A DNA stretch of 64,000 nucleotides. Source: Corythucha ciliata (Eukaryota > Arthropoda > Insecta > Hemiptera > Tingidae). The stretch lies in the NCBI GenBank assembly GCA_038030265.1, contig CM075942.1, forward strand, positions 40,328,751-40,392,750. The letters are read 5' to 3'. Shown here one piece after another: positions 9,535 through 22,026 of this stretch (its first letter is position 1; every line of letters begins with the position of its first letter). A program made the translations under genes and the position numbers. The notes beneath the pieces were generated by a model. The model saw nothing but the letters and a program-made list of their open reading frames with translations, was not told the origin of the DNA and searched no databases.

Positions 9535-10997
9535 TAGGCCAGTCAATATAAACACCAAACATCGCAAATATGCATGTAATTTTTTTTATTTTTGCATGTT
9601 GTTAGGGCCAATGAGAGTAGTTTGTACTCAAGTTTGCAACCCTCAAAACCTTGTGCTCAACTCGTGGCACTCGAAAAACCAAGAAATTTCGTCACTTTTT
9701 TCTCTTTTTTTAACAAAACTACCAGGAGAAAGCGCTTTTCGAGCATGACCACAGTATACATTGTTAAAGCCAACTAAATTTGCTACAATTAAAGCCCAGC
9801 CCGAGCATCCTGGGTCTGTTAGTTCAGGAAATACAACCAGTCAACAAAATACCTAATCTCACCAAAAAGCGAGATTTTATTGGTAGGGTAACTTTTCAAG
9901 ACCCGTACCACTCAAATACCGGTGATTCGTACTTGATTAAAAAAAAATGAGAGGGGAGGTTGTACGTCCAAAATACAACAAAAAATGTCCTATGTCCTAA
10001 GGTCAGATTTCGATTCCTAGCCGAGATAATCAATTTGTTGTTTTTAGCACATCACGGGTTTTCGCAACAATTCTTGGAATAGCTTTCGAATCTTCTTTTA
10101 GGCACTCAAAATGGGCTTAAATACCTCATTTTTTGGTATAACAATGGATTTTTATCAAAACATTGCGAAGGGCAGGAGTAAAATAAGCATGAAGTATTAA
10201 ACTAAGTTACTTCACTCAGTTATAGAGGAATTTGCCCGGCGCTGGGAGCACCATGGCCAATGTAGTCTAGCTTTGAACAGTTGTCAAAAACTGACATTTT
10301 TAAAAATATACTGATATTTTCCCAGTTTACTCAAAGAATCTATCACTATCATTGGACAAAATGTCTTTACTCACACAGAAAAAGGGTGCTCTTTTCAGTG
10401 GTGTCGTTGGATTTAACCTAGGACACTTACTTTCCATGTTACACCTGTTTTTGTTGCGAAAACCCGTGATGTGCTAAAAACAACAAATTGATTATCTCGG
10501 CTAGGAATCGAAATCTGACCTTAGGACATAGGAAATTTTTTGTTGCATTTTGGACGTACAACCTCCCCTCTCATTTTTTTTTTTGACCAAGTACGAATCA
10601 CCGGTATTTGAGTGCTACGGGTCTTGAAAAGTTACCCTACCAATAAAATCTCGCTTTTTGGCGAGATTAAGTATTTTGTTGACTGGTTGTATTTCCTGAA
10701 CTAACAGACCCAGGATGCTCGGGCTGGGCTTTAATTGTAGCAAATTTAGTTGGCTTTAACAATGTATACTGTGGTCATGCTCGAAAAGCGCTTTCTTCTG
10801 GTAGTTTTGTTAAAAAAAGAGAAAAAAGTGATGAAATTTCTTGGTTTTTCGAGTGCCACGAGTTGAGCACAAGGTTTTGAGGGTTGCAAACTTGAGTAAT
10901 AACTGCTCTCATTGGTCCTAACAACACGCGAATAAAAAATTAATTACATGCATGTTTGCGATTTACCCAGATTTTTTTGTCTATATTGACTGGTCTA
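9535..10997. mobile_element. Foldback element, TAG...CTA family, GTT duplication
   Basis: Arms 9535-10070 and 10451-10997 are long, near-identical inverted repeats separated by a 380-bp spacer. Ends are TAGGCCAGTCAATATA and TATATTGACTGGTCTA, flanked by the perfect 3-bp duplication GTT (9532-9534, 10998-11000). Open frames in the arms (for example 9410-9748) mirror each other only because the DNA is inverted. No transposase is visible. Confidence 0.85.
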
Positions 10998-11151
10998 GTT
11001 GTACAATAAAATTGAACGTGTTTGGGTAGTACTGATAGATAAACGTCAAAATATTGCACAAATTTATTGCGCAATAATTAATGTGCGTGGTATGGACCCC
11101 TTAAAAGAGTATGTACATAATTATGTCGTGGACACATGCCGCAATTTTGCG

Positions 11152-11429
11152 TTTCATGAAATGACCAGTCATTTCATGAAATGTGCGCTCATCGTCTTAT
11201 AGTCAAGTTAGAACACCACCTGCCCAGAAATTTCGGTAATTTCATGAAATGCATTTTGCCTCAGGGCACTTACAGGGCAGGGTACAACACCATGTAACCA
11301 ATCATTTCAGAAACTGACCAGAGTGAGTTAGATAGGCATTTCATGAAATGACCAGAGTGTCTCGGCCACATATTGTATCTCTTGTATTTCATGAAGTGTC
11401 TACAGGGGCAGGATGCATTTCATGAAATG
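11152..11429. repeat. Cluster of TTTCATGAAATG palindromes
   Basis: Five exact copies of TTTCATGAAATG (11152, near 11172, 11240, 11339, 11418), most extended to the 14-bp palindrome CATTTCATGAAATG, and one variant (ATTTCATGAAGTG near 11385) lie within 280 bp. ACCAGAGTG or ACCAGTC often follows. Related words (TTTCACGAAATGG, CTTCGTGAAATGG) recur in the elements at 20061-20516 and 55317-55539. Confidence 0.75.
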
Positions 11430-13566
11430 ACAAAAATTCCCCCTAGTCCTAGTAGACCCGAAAGTAGAGTGGTGTAATTTCTAGGATAACTTTATCAGCC
11501 TAGAGGGGCTCTCCTCTTAGCTCTTTTCTTTATTCACCGCTCCTATATATATAAACATACCCTTAGTCAGTCTGCCGAAAAGATCTTCTTTGACCGTACT
11601 ACCTAATCTTTTCTCTTAAAAAAAATTAATTTGACTTTTCTTGAAAAATTTCAATCTGGAAAATTTTCCTTCGTAAGTTCTTGAGCCTTGTTATAATAGC
11701 CAGTGACGCGCACCAGTAACAATGACCTAACGAGCGTGAACAATTGCACAACATGACATGTTTTTTAAATTAAAAACAAAAAACACTTGCCCGGTCGCGG
11801 TTGTAGGTTGACGAGAACGTGTCCCACACGCCACATCATTGACAGCTAAATTAATTCAATGTTACTCCTATAGCTCTTGCATCCTTCTAAATAACCCTTG
11901 GCCATCAGTCGTTTGTCGCCTTTGAATCTTCAACAAGGAAATCTTTTCTCATTTGCTCAAACTCAAGCTCAGCTCCGTTGGTTACGACAGAGTTGAACCC
12001 CAAAACCTAGACAGCTTACGAACGCCGACAGATGTACTCTGTTCCACCTAGTGAAAAGTAAACCCTAAACCATGAAAAAGGCATGTGCCTCTGGTCTAGT
12101 ATAACTAAACAAGTTTGTTATAATTTACTGGAAATTCCCTTACTCCAACTATATTCCACCACGATACATTTTAGATCACGCAAACCTTGTTGTCACTTCT
12201 AAGATATTCAAATTCTTTTCTTAAAAACAAAACAAATAAAAACCTACAATTATAGAGTAGGTTAGGTCATTGTTAAATACAATAATTTTATCAGAATCGT
12301 AGTTAAGAATTTGCGAAGCGCGAAACGCCCTATCCCCCCATGAAAAAAAATGTTTTCAATGATAGCCCCCCTTCGTCCTGATCTAAGAGAAACAAAAGGC
12401 TTTAAAACCGGAAATGTATCTATGAATAAAAAACAGATAGGCGCTTTTTTCTAACGCTCGTATATATAATCCAACGATCCACCAAGTCACAGAAACGGAC
12501 GCACATAGTCTCAGAAACGGGCCCAACAAACGAGTAAGTATTATATAAATTCCTTTTTCGCACTACCTGCTTAGTAAGTTGCCCATTACGATTCCTAACA
12601 TGATTACTCCAGTAAGTTGAATTTTTCCTAACCTGGCACTTTATAGCTTCAGTTTTTGAAAACTGTACAGTAAAGGTTTAAAACTGGCATGAAATAGTAC
12701 ATGTCGTGTCGAGTACGGAAAGTGAGAAATATCGAGCGAGTCTATCACACGAGCACATGATATTTCACTTTTCGACGAGCAACGAACGAGATTTTTCGCG
12801 CGACAGCTAGTCAAATGTACCTAAACATAATTAAATTATTGGAATTTTAAAAAATGGTCGTGGTTATGCAGACCAGCGACATTGACGCGACATCTTGTAA
12901 TGTAATCTACTAATTTAAGAACCCGACAGAAACACTGTTCCCGAGATTCATATTTTATTTGTCCAGATTCGCTGGTCAAACAGATTTAGAATCTCTAGAA
13001 ATTGAAGGATTTCCGTTATTTATGTACAAAAAAGCAAGAGGATTAAGGAACTAAGTATGGGAAATGTGTTTAGACGGAATATGGAAACGAGAAATGATGG
13101 GAGAAATAGGACATTATGCGCAGCATATAACCTCTTTTGATCGGGGGTTTTCAAAAAGAAATATCTATAAAAGGATAATACTAAAACTTAAATGGAGACA
13201 TCTTTTTGTGTTACTTTTTGGGGTGGAGCTTCCAAAACAGGCACAAAAAATTAATTTCGTTTATTCACTGTTGGTTCCCTCCCCTTAAACATCGAAAGCA
13301 AAAGGAGATGTAGAGGCTGGCTATGGGACTGAATTACGTTGAGTACATAAATCATCAAGATTAGCGAGCGCATAGCCACAGACACGAAGTACCACTTTTA
13401 AATGTGCTGCACGCAATATTTTAATATATATTGAGTTCACAATAAATTGTTTTCACCAACTGTCATACTTCATGTGCCCTCCGAGAGCATGAAGTAAAAT
13501 GCCTCATAAATGAAACACTTATGCCCGTATTTATGAACGTTCCTTGAAGCCGCCTTGAGTCAAGGA
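11430..13566. other. No supported gene
   Basis: AT-rich sequence. A weak hairpin (GAAAGTGAGAAATATC against GATATTTCACTTTTC) is present at about 12717-12765. Nothing coding is convincing. Confidence 0.5.
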
Positions 13567-13574
13567 ACCGTTGA

Positions 13575-13987
13575 TAAGGCACTATAAAACACGAGTACTG
13601 CAACACGCAAATCGGCGCCATACTTGGTCCCTCGTATGATTATAATTATCACCTGATCTCATTGACAAGTAGGATATTTTTATTTATTTCGACCGCGTTC
13701 CGCGTTTGTTTGCTGTTACGATGACAATTTTTTCATTCATGATATTAGGGGTATTCATGAAAAATGTTAAACCTTGTATTTGTTATTTGCTAAATTCCAA
13801 ACAGATGGGTAAGGCCATAGAAACGGAGAAACTGAACACAAAAAATACGAAATAACAGAGTTTACGTCGATAACATATGTTAAACTTCCGAGCATGAATA
13901 CCCCTATTGTGTTCACCCTAACGACTGTGAGGGACCAAATATGGCGCTGAAATCCGTGTTGCAGTACCTGTGTTTTAAAGGTTCTCT
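13575..13987. mobile_element. hAT-like miniature element, family AGAGAACC, copy 2
   Basis: Reverse-oriented relative of 5202-5450: starts TAAGGCACTATAAAAC and ends GTTTTAAAGGTTCTCT. Flanks ACCGTTGA and ATCGTTGT match at 6 of 8 positions, consistent with a decayed 8-bp duplication. It is split by a second element at 13747-13905. Confidence 0.75.
13747..13905. mobile_element. 159-bp element nested in the previous one
   Basis: Ends AGGGGTATTCATG and CATGAATACCCCT are inverted repeats flanked by ATT on both sides. Comparison with 5202-5450, which is continuous here (GATATTGTG), proves the insertion. Its terminal 40-60 bp recur around 20543-20600 and 21955-22026. Confidence 0.75.
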
Positions 13988-13995
13988 ATCGTTGT

Positions 13996-15159
13996 GAACA
14001 GTTTTGATCAAAATAAAAACTTCTGTTCTGATGAATTCCAATGGTTCCTTAATGTCAAGGAACGTTCATAAAATACGAGCATTAGATACCTTGAAAAAAA
14101 ATCAATGCACATTCTCCATTTTTTTCTCTTATAATGTAATACGATTTCCACGAAGTAAAAATTAATTTCTAAAAATGCCTAAGTAAAGGGGAGCACAATC
14201 CTTTTATTCGCAGAATAAATTGCCAACGCCTCATTTTTATACGGTTCGTAATTAATTTTAAAAAATTCCAAATCGTGAAAGGTGATTTTCATTACATCAA
14301 ATTCCTTTCCCTCTCAGTTTCCAAAGAAAAATGGGAAACTTTGAAAAAAATGACACGGATGCTCCACCCCCAATAAAACGTACCTACCTCTCCAAGGGAA
14401 ACTAGACTCTTGTTAGGATTATTCTTCAAGTGCTTTCCGACATACAAAAGGAGCCAACCTTTAGATTAGAATGATTCCACCAATCTTCCTATTGTACGAT
14501 ATAGCATTAGAGACCCGATAATTTTTTGTGAGGTTTGAAAGTTACTGAATTTAGGCTTCACAATATCGCTCTGATTCCATGCGTCACATTTCTTCACAAG
14601 TGGTCCGAAATAAAGAATACTCTTTCCCTCGTGTCTACAGAGCTTTGTCACAAAATTCCAAGAGAATTGAGTGGAGAATTGAGGGAATTTCATTAACATT
14701 TTTTCAGTCTTTGAAAGCTGCCTCCGGAACTTTTCCCACTAAAGATTTCCTCTTGCGAGGATTTGAAAAGCACTCGCCCGTACATGTATGAGTATTGTTG
14801 GGCCAGGGCAAAGAGGCCAGAAAATAATCTTGAGCTATGACTCCACTTGTGCCTTTTTACGCGTGCGTCAGAGGCATGCTCCACTGCGCACGGCGTATTG
14901 AACGTGAACCGTGCGTCATTGCATGCCTGGAAAGATTGAAAGAAGAACAGAAATTGCGTGCATCCGAGGTATATGCTTAGAAGCATGCGCTAAAGCGAAT
15001 GTTGATAATGCTTGTTGAATTGAAAGAGGAAGGAGAAAGCTCACAAGTTGGGACATAGTTTAAGAAGAAAATATCTAAAAATGAAAATATTTTGTCATTA
15101 TGCCTAATAACAATCTCCAAAATAATTGGAAAGGGGTGACCAATTTGAATCTGTTGCAG
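13996..15159. other. No supported gene; sequence upstream of the precursor gene
   Basis: Any untranslated first exon or promoter of the gene at 15172 should lie here. I could not identify a TATA box or first exon with confidence. Confidence 0.4.
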
Positions 15160-15171
15160 GTCCTAGTGAAA

Positions 15172-16229
15172 ATGCGATTTCAACTTCTAACTGCCCTTAT
15201 TGTGGCCTCAGTTCATGGTTATGACGTAACTCATAGCATATAAGACGATAACAATTCTGACGATTTCTTAACTCCGCTACCTCTATAGGTCGTTTCCTAA
15301 GCGATGACTACGAGCAACTCCTGCAAACTGCCAAAGATACTCCTGAGTTCACATTGGACACAAGCAAGCCTATTGTAATGAATGGAATGTACAACAAGGG
15401 AGGTCTCGGTCTTCAACACAAACAGGTGAAGAGAGAGGACGAAGGAAACGGCGGATCCGCAGGAAATTACTTTTCTGGCTCACTCCCATCGATGGAGACG
15501 GCGAATCAAAAACTCGACGAATTTCGAAAAGAGATCGACAAAATCGCAGGCAGCTTCAATGGCAGGACTAAACGCGAAGAAACGAGCTTTGGAAGTCTTT
15601 CAAGCCAGCCTCAAGGTTGGAATCAGTTAGGTAGCACGGTCAACAAATTTAAAAATGAATTCGACAAAGTGACTACCAATTTGGGCGGTAAAACAAAGAG
15701 AGAGGATGCGAGCCCTGGGACCACGAACCCCTCTTTTGAGTCGGGCTTGAACGTGGAACGAATCACCGAGAGTTTGAAGGAGTTCAAAAAGAAAATGGAG
15801 GAGCTCACCAGTGGAGGGAGGACAAAACGGGAAGGCTCGACATCCGAAGGGGGAGCCGCTGGTCTCAGTCAAATTGCCGAGAGGTTCGAGGAATGGCGAA
15901 AAGGATGGGACAAACTGGCCGGAAGTATCGGCAGCAGCGTTAATAACAACGGCGGCGCCGACAAGACCAAAAGAGAGGACAACCCCGACTATTCGACCGT
16001 AATTACTTCGGCGATCGACAGGGACCGAGCGATGGAGATTTTCGACGAGTTGAAAAAGAAGATAGAATCAATGACAAGGGGCGAACAAGCAAACCGGTCA
16101 AAACGCCAAGACGGACAGGATGAGGATATGGATACTGTAATGGAGATTTTAAAGAAAGACGTTGAAAATTTCATCAAAGAAATAGAGCAGGAAATGATGC
16201 AGGAAGGAGAAAAAAAGGCTCAAGTCTAA
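15172..16229 (+). CDS. Secreted Lys-Arg-delimited repeat precursor protein (novel)
   Basis: Coding parts are 15172-15217 and 15289-16229, 328 residues. Exon 1 gives Met-1 and a signal peptide (RFQLLTALIVASVHG). An untranslated exon probably joins at the acceptor TTGCAG ending at 15159. The 71-bp intron (GTTATG...CTATAG, phase 1) keeps the frame, although its donor is weak; the nearby GTAACT would hit a stop. The mature region has no cysteine. It holds six KR sites (residues 63-64, 110-111, 152-153, 195-196, 243-244, 287-288) spaced 42-48 residues apart, mostly in the context [RK][TS]KR[EQ]. Each unit has a Gly/Ser/Asn/Pro-rich head and an amphipathic helix of the type EFRKEIDKIAG, KFKNEFDKV, EFKKKMEEL, EWRKGWDKLAG or ELKKKIESM. 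I infer a polyprotein cut by furin or a prohormone convertase into helical peptides. It could be salivary, haemolymph or neuroendocrine; I recognise no family. Confidence 0.8.
15218..15288 (+). other. 71-bp phase-1 intron of the precursor gene
   Basis: It begins GTTATGACG and ends CCTCTATAG. Joining at these sites restores a glycine codon at the end of the signal peptide and opens the downstream frame. The genomic reading would stop (TAA near 15241) without splicing. Confidence 0.65.
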
Positions 16230-16339
16230 ATGGAACGTAGATGTTCACCTACCTCCAACATCGAATGGCACCAGTTCATCGGTATGTTCAGTTGTTTCTG
16301 TTTTGTATCCTTATGCTTGTTAATGAGAACTGAAACAAA

Positions 16340-16345
16340 AATAAA
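16340..16345 (+). terminator. Polyadenylation signal AATAAA
   Basis: A canonical AATAAA lies 111 bp after the TAA stop of the secreted precursor gene, in a fitting position for its 3' end. Confidence 0.6.
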
Positions 16346-19300
16346 ACACGTAGAGTATACTAAATTATAAGCCCATTGCGTTAGGCAAACATGTAGTTGA
16401 TTAAAAATATAATCGTCGTCTCGAAAATTTACTCTATACCTCCCCCCCCCCCGCCAAAACATTTCTATTTCTCGAGAAATACTCGTCAGTCGTCACAATT
16501 CAACAAAGGTATGTAACTCTTCAGCTGTTCAATAGATCTGCATCACTGGAACTGGAACTGGGGTGGAAATATCCAAAGTACCGCGCTAATTCAAAAGGTT
16601 GTAGAAAATGCTACGTTTGATCCGTGATCTCACTGCATGATGGATGCATCATGGAATGACATTCCTCAGTAGCTTTTGAAAATAGTACCTACAGGAAAAC
16701 AAATTGATCGCGTGGACAGCGCAAAACGGCCACGATGCTAAAGACTCCTGCAAAAAAACATGAGTAAAAAAAAAAAAAATCAATGGTGAGAAGAGGACGT
16801 CAAAATTGAGTGATAAACACATAAATACACGAATACAAATAATACGCAAGTCATTTTCTCTCCTCGTCTTCGAAACTGGCACGGCCAAAACTTTTCCAAG
16901 ATATCCATCCTATTCGCGAAGTAACTCCTAGACGTGTAATTTGTGCGAAACCGAAAAGTAATAGAAAACTGCCTCACTCCCTCCTTCAACTGTAATTTTC
17001 TTCCATAGTCGCCAGTTGAAATATGCTGAGAACTATGAAGAGGAAGATTTTTTTTCCTAACTAGGTTTAGCAAAAGGTGACCGCACATCTGACCCTTTTT
17101 TAAAAAAATCAGTTCAGTAACGATCAAGAGCAATGGTCATGGAGGGAAGGAAGTAGGAAAGAGCACCCCTGCTGAAATAGACGCATGCAAACGGACTGGT
17201 GAAGCGTGACGGGAATTTTTATTTTATTGGTGTTGAGAGCAAACAAGTCTAATGGAGTGTATTGCACTGTTGACCATTACAAAAGAGGAAGGAACAGTGA
17301 AACGGCGGGAGAGGAGGTATGAAGAGTATCAGTACATAAAGGGGACTTTGTCGCATCGAGCTACATACCCCGGCTCATCATCAACCGATCATCCCTTTTC
17401 ACGCACATAACTCTACGCCGTCAAACACAATGACAACGAAGTGGAATGAAGAGAGGATCGTTCCATCTCCTGTATCTCTTACCAATGTGAACTATAACCA
17501 ACAAACGCCCACACCTGCACACCTGCTCAATCTTGAAATGCCTCACTGGTTACTGCATAAATTCCGTAATGTCTGCAGTTTATGCAATGCTGGAGTGATA
17601 AAGTGGATTCAGAAAAATAACATTTAAAGATTAATCCGTTTCTAAACTAGGACAGTACGTAATTCCCCATAGCCGAGATTGGAACAAACATTTTGAAGTC
17701 AACAATGAGAGTCCAATTCTATTTCACAATTTGAAATAGTAGCCCGGCCGAAAGTAAACTTTGCAGCAGTGAGGGACAACTGATTTAGTAAATGAGGCGC
17801 ATTTTCCGACCTCTCAACGCAAATCAATGAAACAGAAACTTTGAATACAAAGAACAAATCGCCTTCCACAAAGAGGTATTCACTCCTTCCGAGCAAAGCT
17901 CATGACAGTTCTATCCGGGTGGCGAATGTCAATAGGGAGTGATTGAAAAAAAGAAAATTAAAACTACCAGACGGCAGTTCTGAAAATGAAACAAAAAAAT
18001 ATTAACACCGAGATGGCGAAAGGCTTGGCTTCCTTGCGTTCCTTCACCCTCTGTTTACTTGTTATTCATTTCACGTCAATCTAAATCGGGAGAGTCCTAG
18101 TCGTGGCTAATGTAGCGTGTTATTGCATGAACGAAAGTTTTTAATTAATAATAGTGCTCGGAGCCTTAGAATAAAAAAAGTGGTATTTGAATTCCTATAG
18201 GATAGTTTGAATCTTACATACTTATTTATTAGTATTATTATAGAACGATGTGGTATTGTCTGAGGGACAAGTTTATCAGCACTATGGCGCAGCTAGGGCT
18301 GTAATGGCTCGAAGAAAATAAACGGATTAACTCCGGAGTTATACAATAATCAAAAACACAGGTCGGTTAACATGTATAACCAAAAAGTGCAGTTTTTTTT
18401 TCACAGTTTCTGTGGCCGTTAATTAAATGGCAATCTCCCGTTCAATCTGTTCAAAGTTTTCTTTCCGGCTAGATCACCAGATAGAAATTGAACGATTCCG
18501 GTTTGCTAAATTCCACCGCGAGGGTCACACGGACGACGAAAACTTCTGAGTATTCACACACAACTACACTGTTTAAACCGACTGCGCCATGTTTTGTTTT
18601 TTGTTACTTTAATAGCAAAACACTAAAATCAAAAGAACGTGAAGATACATAATTTTTATTCAAACCTGAAACTCTCAAAATAAGGTAGACTCGAAAATGT
18701 AATAACGCATATGAGGTTGCCTATTTGTCTTAACATTAAAGGCAAGGCAGTGTCGCTTCAGCTTCATCAACCAAACAGGTTTCAGGGCTTCCAAAGCTTT
18801 CGTGCGTCTTTATTTCACTATTCCCACAAAGAATAATGTTACAATCAGGGAATAATATAATGATACGCTATACTCCCGTGGGAGTAGCCGTGCCTTTTAT
18901 TACCTACTTGTTTTTTTTTATACCGATAAGGAGCACTTTACTCGTATTGCGCGGTTTATTTCCCAAACTGATACTAGAGTCCTTTGAAATTTCGAAATAA
19001 AATGAAAATATGTATAGCCAACTTTGAATAACATACATAATTCAAGAAAATCTCTTGAACCATGTCCTTGAGAAATACCTTCACCAACCCGAGGGGTTTG
19101 CAATTTTCCCTGACTTTTCCTGGTACATACTCAAGTTTTCTTCGGATGAGTTAAGTGTGCTGTGTGTACTCCGTGCCTAAGAGTTGTCAGCTTGTAAGAA
19201 CTTTTCTTAAATTCTTCAAGGTACGTTTTAATTGAGAGAGATATATTTCTCTCTCTTCAAGCTCATAAGGGCGTTCCGACTATTTTACTTTATTACGACG

Positions 19301-20040
19301 TTAACACAAAAAGTTTGAAAAAACTTTCAATAGTTGAAAAAAATGCAATACATCTATTTCCTACGTACTTAATATGGATCCCACAAAATGCCTACGAAAT
19401 CCGTTAACAAGAAGTTTTTTCAACACAAAATCTGTTCTGAAAAAGAAACTGGAAGTTTCTTCATTTCTTTATCAAGCTATTGAGTATGTGTTATGAGAAT
19501 ACATCCTGCAGCTCATGGATAACGGCTGCGAGTTTCAAGTGATCGATTTGGCCTCAAGGGATAGGAAAGTTGGGCACGGTCATGGAAAAAAAAGTATTTC
19601 ACAGAAAACCATTCCATCGATCAAAATTAGTTAGGCACATTATACTGACACATAACATTCAACCTTACGGCGAGCATCGATTGCATTGCTCGTGGATGAG
19701 GACGCACACAAAAAAAAAGGATTCAAGTAAGGTTAAAAGAAACTTGAAGACTGTTAGCGTTTCCCACTTGAAAAATAATTTTACTATGGTGCACACTGTT
19801 GTTGTCCTAATAAGAGTTTGGGTGCTCCATTTGTCAATTGAATCACGCCCCTGTAACTGAAAATTTGCTCTATTTTTTCTACGGCAACCTGCACTAGCAC
19901 TGCGTTTGAAAAACATTTTCTGCCTCGAGAAATTAAACGGTGCAGGTAAACCTAACTCAACAATACACAAACACGATGCGATGCATTTCTTAATTTGTTC
20001 AACAATACGACCATTAACAAAATGTTAGAATAGTTAATGT
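16346..20040. other. No supported gene
   Basis: No repeat or exon stands out. A short frame at 17430-17627 follows a weak TATA-like TACATAAAGG (about 17331) but has neither a signal peptide nor a recognisable domain; I do not call it. Confidence 0.45.
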
Positions 20041-20060
20041 ATTATACATATATTAATATA

Positions 20061-20516
20061 TATATGTCGCATCCATGTCGTGTAGTTGTCCTTTTCACGA
20101 AGTGGCTCCACTTGCCGTAAATTCAAAAAATTACGACATCTGGCCAAAAAATTGTCCACTTCTTGAAGAGGAAATCGTGTTTGCTGAAATCAAGCTTCCT
20201 TACTGCAAGAGGATGCAACAACATTATCCTTTTCGTGAAATGGAAGTGTGAGGAATCTCAGATGCTGAAACAAGTTTTTTAAAATTTAAATTCCTCGCTC
20301 ATCCATTTCACGAAAAAGATAATGTTGTGCATCCTCTTGCAGCAAGGAAGCTTAATTTCAGCAACTGGACAAACACGATTTCCTTTTCAAGAAATGAACA
20401 TTTCTTTCTGTCCAGATGACGTAATTTTTTGAAATTACGGCAAGTGGAGCCGCACTTCGTGAAATGGACATGCATCTCATGAAGTGGCCAATTTCGCCAA
20501 GTGCATGCGACATATA
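20061..20516. mobile_element. Foldback element with TATGTCGCAT ends
   Basis: Two arms of about 205 bp (20061-20270 and 20310-20516) are inverted copies with ends TATATGTCGCAT and ATGCGACATATA in TA-rich flanks. Arms carry GTGGCTCCACTTGCCGTAA and several TTTCACGAA/TTCGTGAAATGG words related to the palindrome cluster at 11152-11429. A shortened relative is at 55317-55539. Confidence 0.8.
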
Positions 20517-20542
20517 AATAATAGATTTATTTCCTGTAGTAC

Positions 20543-22026
20543 AGGGGTATATTCATTAAAATGCTAAACTTTGTATTTGTTAAAATGCTAAATTCCGCAC
20601 AGATGGGTGGTAGTACACATGGGCGGTTTTAGGCCTACGTGAAATATGGGGTAGCGCCAGAATATGTTCTCACCCTCCCCTCCCCACATACTTCTCCGAT
20701 TTTCCTAATTTCTTAATTTTCTTATACAAAAAATTGCCTGAAAGCCCATTGTCTCTGTTTCGTGAAAACTGGATTTTGTATTGCAGCGTACCTGCACTGT
20801 ATCTGATATCTGCTTAATCTGGACAATATTTGGAAGAATTTAGTGTTAGCGATTTGATTGAAACAAAAAATTTGGGAATACGGCCCCAGAATCCAGAACA
20901 TTCTACCTAAAACCAGACATTATAGGTCAATATCTCGTGCAATCTGATCCGAAACAAATCCTGCACGTTTGGCTCCTTCTAAAACCAATTATATCGTAAT
21001 TGAGTCTATTTTGAACCCAAGTTCCAACCTCTTAAAACCAAATTTTACGCATTTAGCTTGTTCAAATCCAAATTTTAGGGATTTTCGATCTCTCAAGAAC
21101 AAACTTTCGTTGGTTTGGCTCTTTCAAAACCAAATTTCGGCGTTTCACTATTTATGATGAATCGAATTTCATGGCATAAGCTCTTCGTATAATCAATTTT
21201 GGCTGATACAAAAAACTGATTAAGCTTGTTTAGAAACCTAATTTCGAGACTTTGGACTTTTCAAACGACAATGCCGCCGGAAATTCGCTCTTCCATAACC
21301 AAATGTGTTGGATTTGGCTTCTTCAAAAAATAATTTATGCCATTTCAGCCACAATTTCGCGTAATTTCCCACGTTCAATAACAAAATATCGAGGCTTTAG
21401 CTCTGTCTAAAATTTACCTTTTTCAAAAGCCAAATTTATGGATTTGGGTAACTCCAAAAGCAAAATTTTGTTATTTTGGCTATTACAAAGACCAGTTACA
21501 CGGATTTTCAAACGGAAAACCTCCGCATTCGTCTCCTTCAAATCCCAATGTCAGGCAATTTTGCTCTTTCAAACCGAAATTCCGCGGGATATGCTCTTTT
21601 TCAAAAGCAAAATTTCGTGAGTTTGGCTCTTTCAGACCCAAATTTCTTGGATCTGACTCCTTCAAATACAAACTTTGGTACTACCAATTAATACTAAAAT
21701 AGCTTCCCATACCTTTTTTTTCAGAGGAAACAATTTAAGTTTGCAATTATTTTCCTACTTCCTAGTTCTAGGATCTACATATATGTAGATATCTGATTTG
21801 CTCTCCCTTACATTTGTATATCTCTTCAATTTCCCTTCTTTTTTATCTGAACCCCCCCCCCCCATTTTCTCCCAGGGTGACTGAGCTGAACGCCCCTATC
21901 GCCACCCCCATAAAACCGCCCTCGTTAGTTCATAGAAACAGTGAAATCTGGCCCAAAAAATACGAAATAACAGGGTTCACGTCGATAGCATATTATTAGG
22001 GATATTCATTCTCAGAAGTTTAACAG
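20543..22026. mobile_element. Rearranged larger relative of the AGGGGTATTCATG element
   Basis: The left end (AGGGGTATATTCATTAAAATG then GCTAAACTTTGTATTTG) and an internal right segment (AAAAAATACGAAATAACAGG and CGTCGATAGCATA, 21957-21992) match the two sides of the 159-bp element at 13747-13905. A further terminal piece (AGGGATATTCATTCTC...GTTTAAC) follows at 21997-22022 in reverse orientation. The interior is filled by a degenerate minisatellite, so the boundaries are approximate. Confidence 0.5.
20963..21690. repeat. Degenerate minisatellite (TTGGCTCTTTCAAAACCAAA)
   Basis: About sixteen diverged units based on TTGGCTCTTTCAAAACCAAA followed by TTTCG-like sequence are spaced roughly 30-50 bp apart. 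The spacing is most regular (about 31 bp) at 21563-21680. It lies inside the rearranged element at 20543-22026 and creates several misleading open frames on both strands. Confidence 0.7.

Noticed and set aside
9226..9777. Several open frames near the start of the foldback
   Set aside because: They overlap on both strands and are mirrored in the inverted arm; no domain or splice context.
17430..17627. 65-codon frame behind a TATA-like TACATAAAGG
   Set aside because: Composition and length are within chance, no signal peptide or domain, and no downstream exon.
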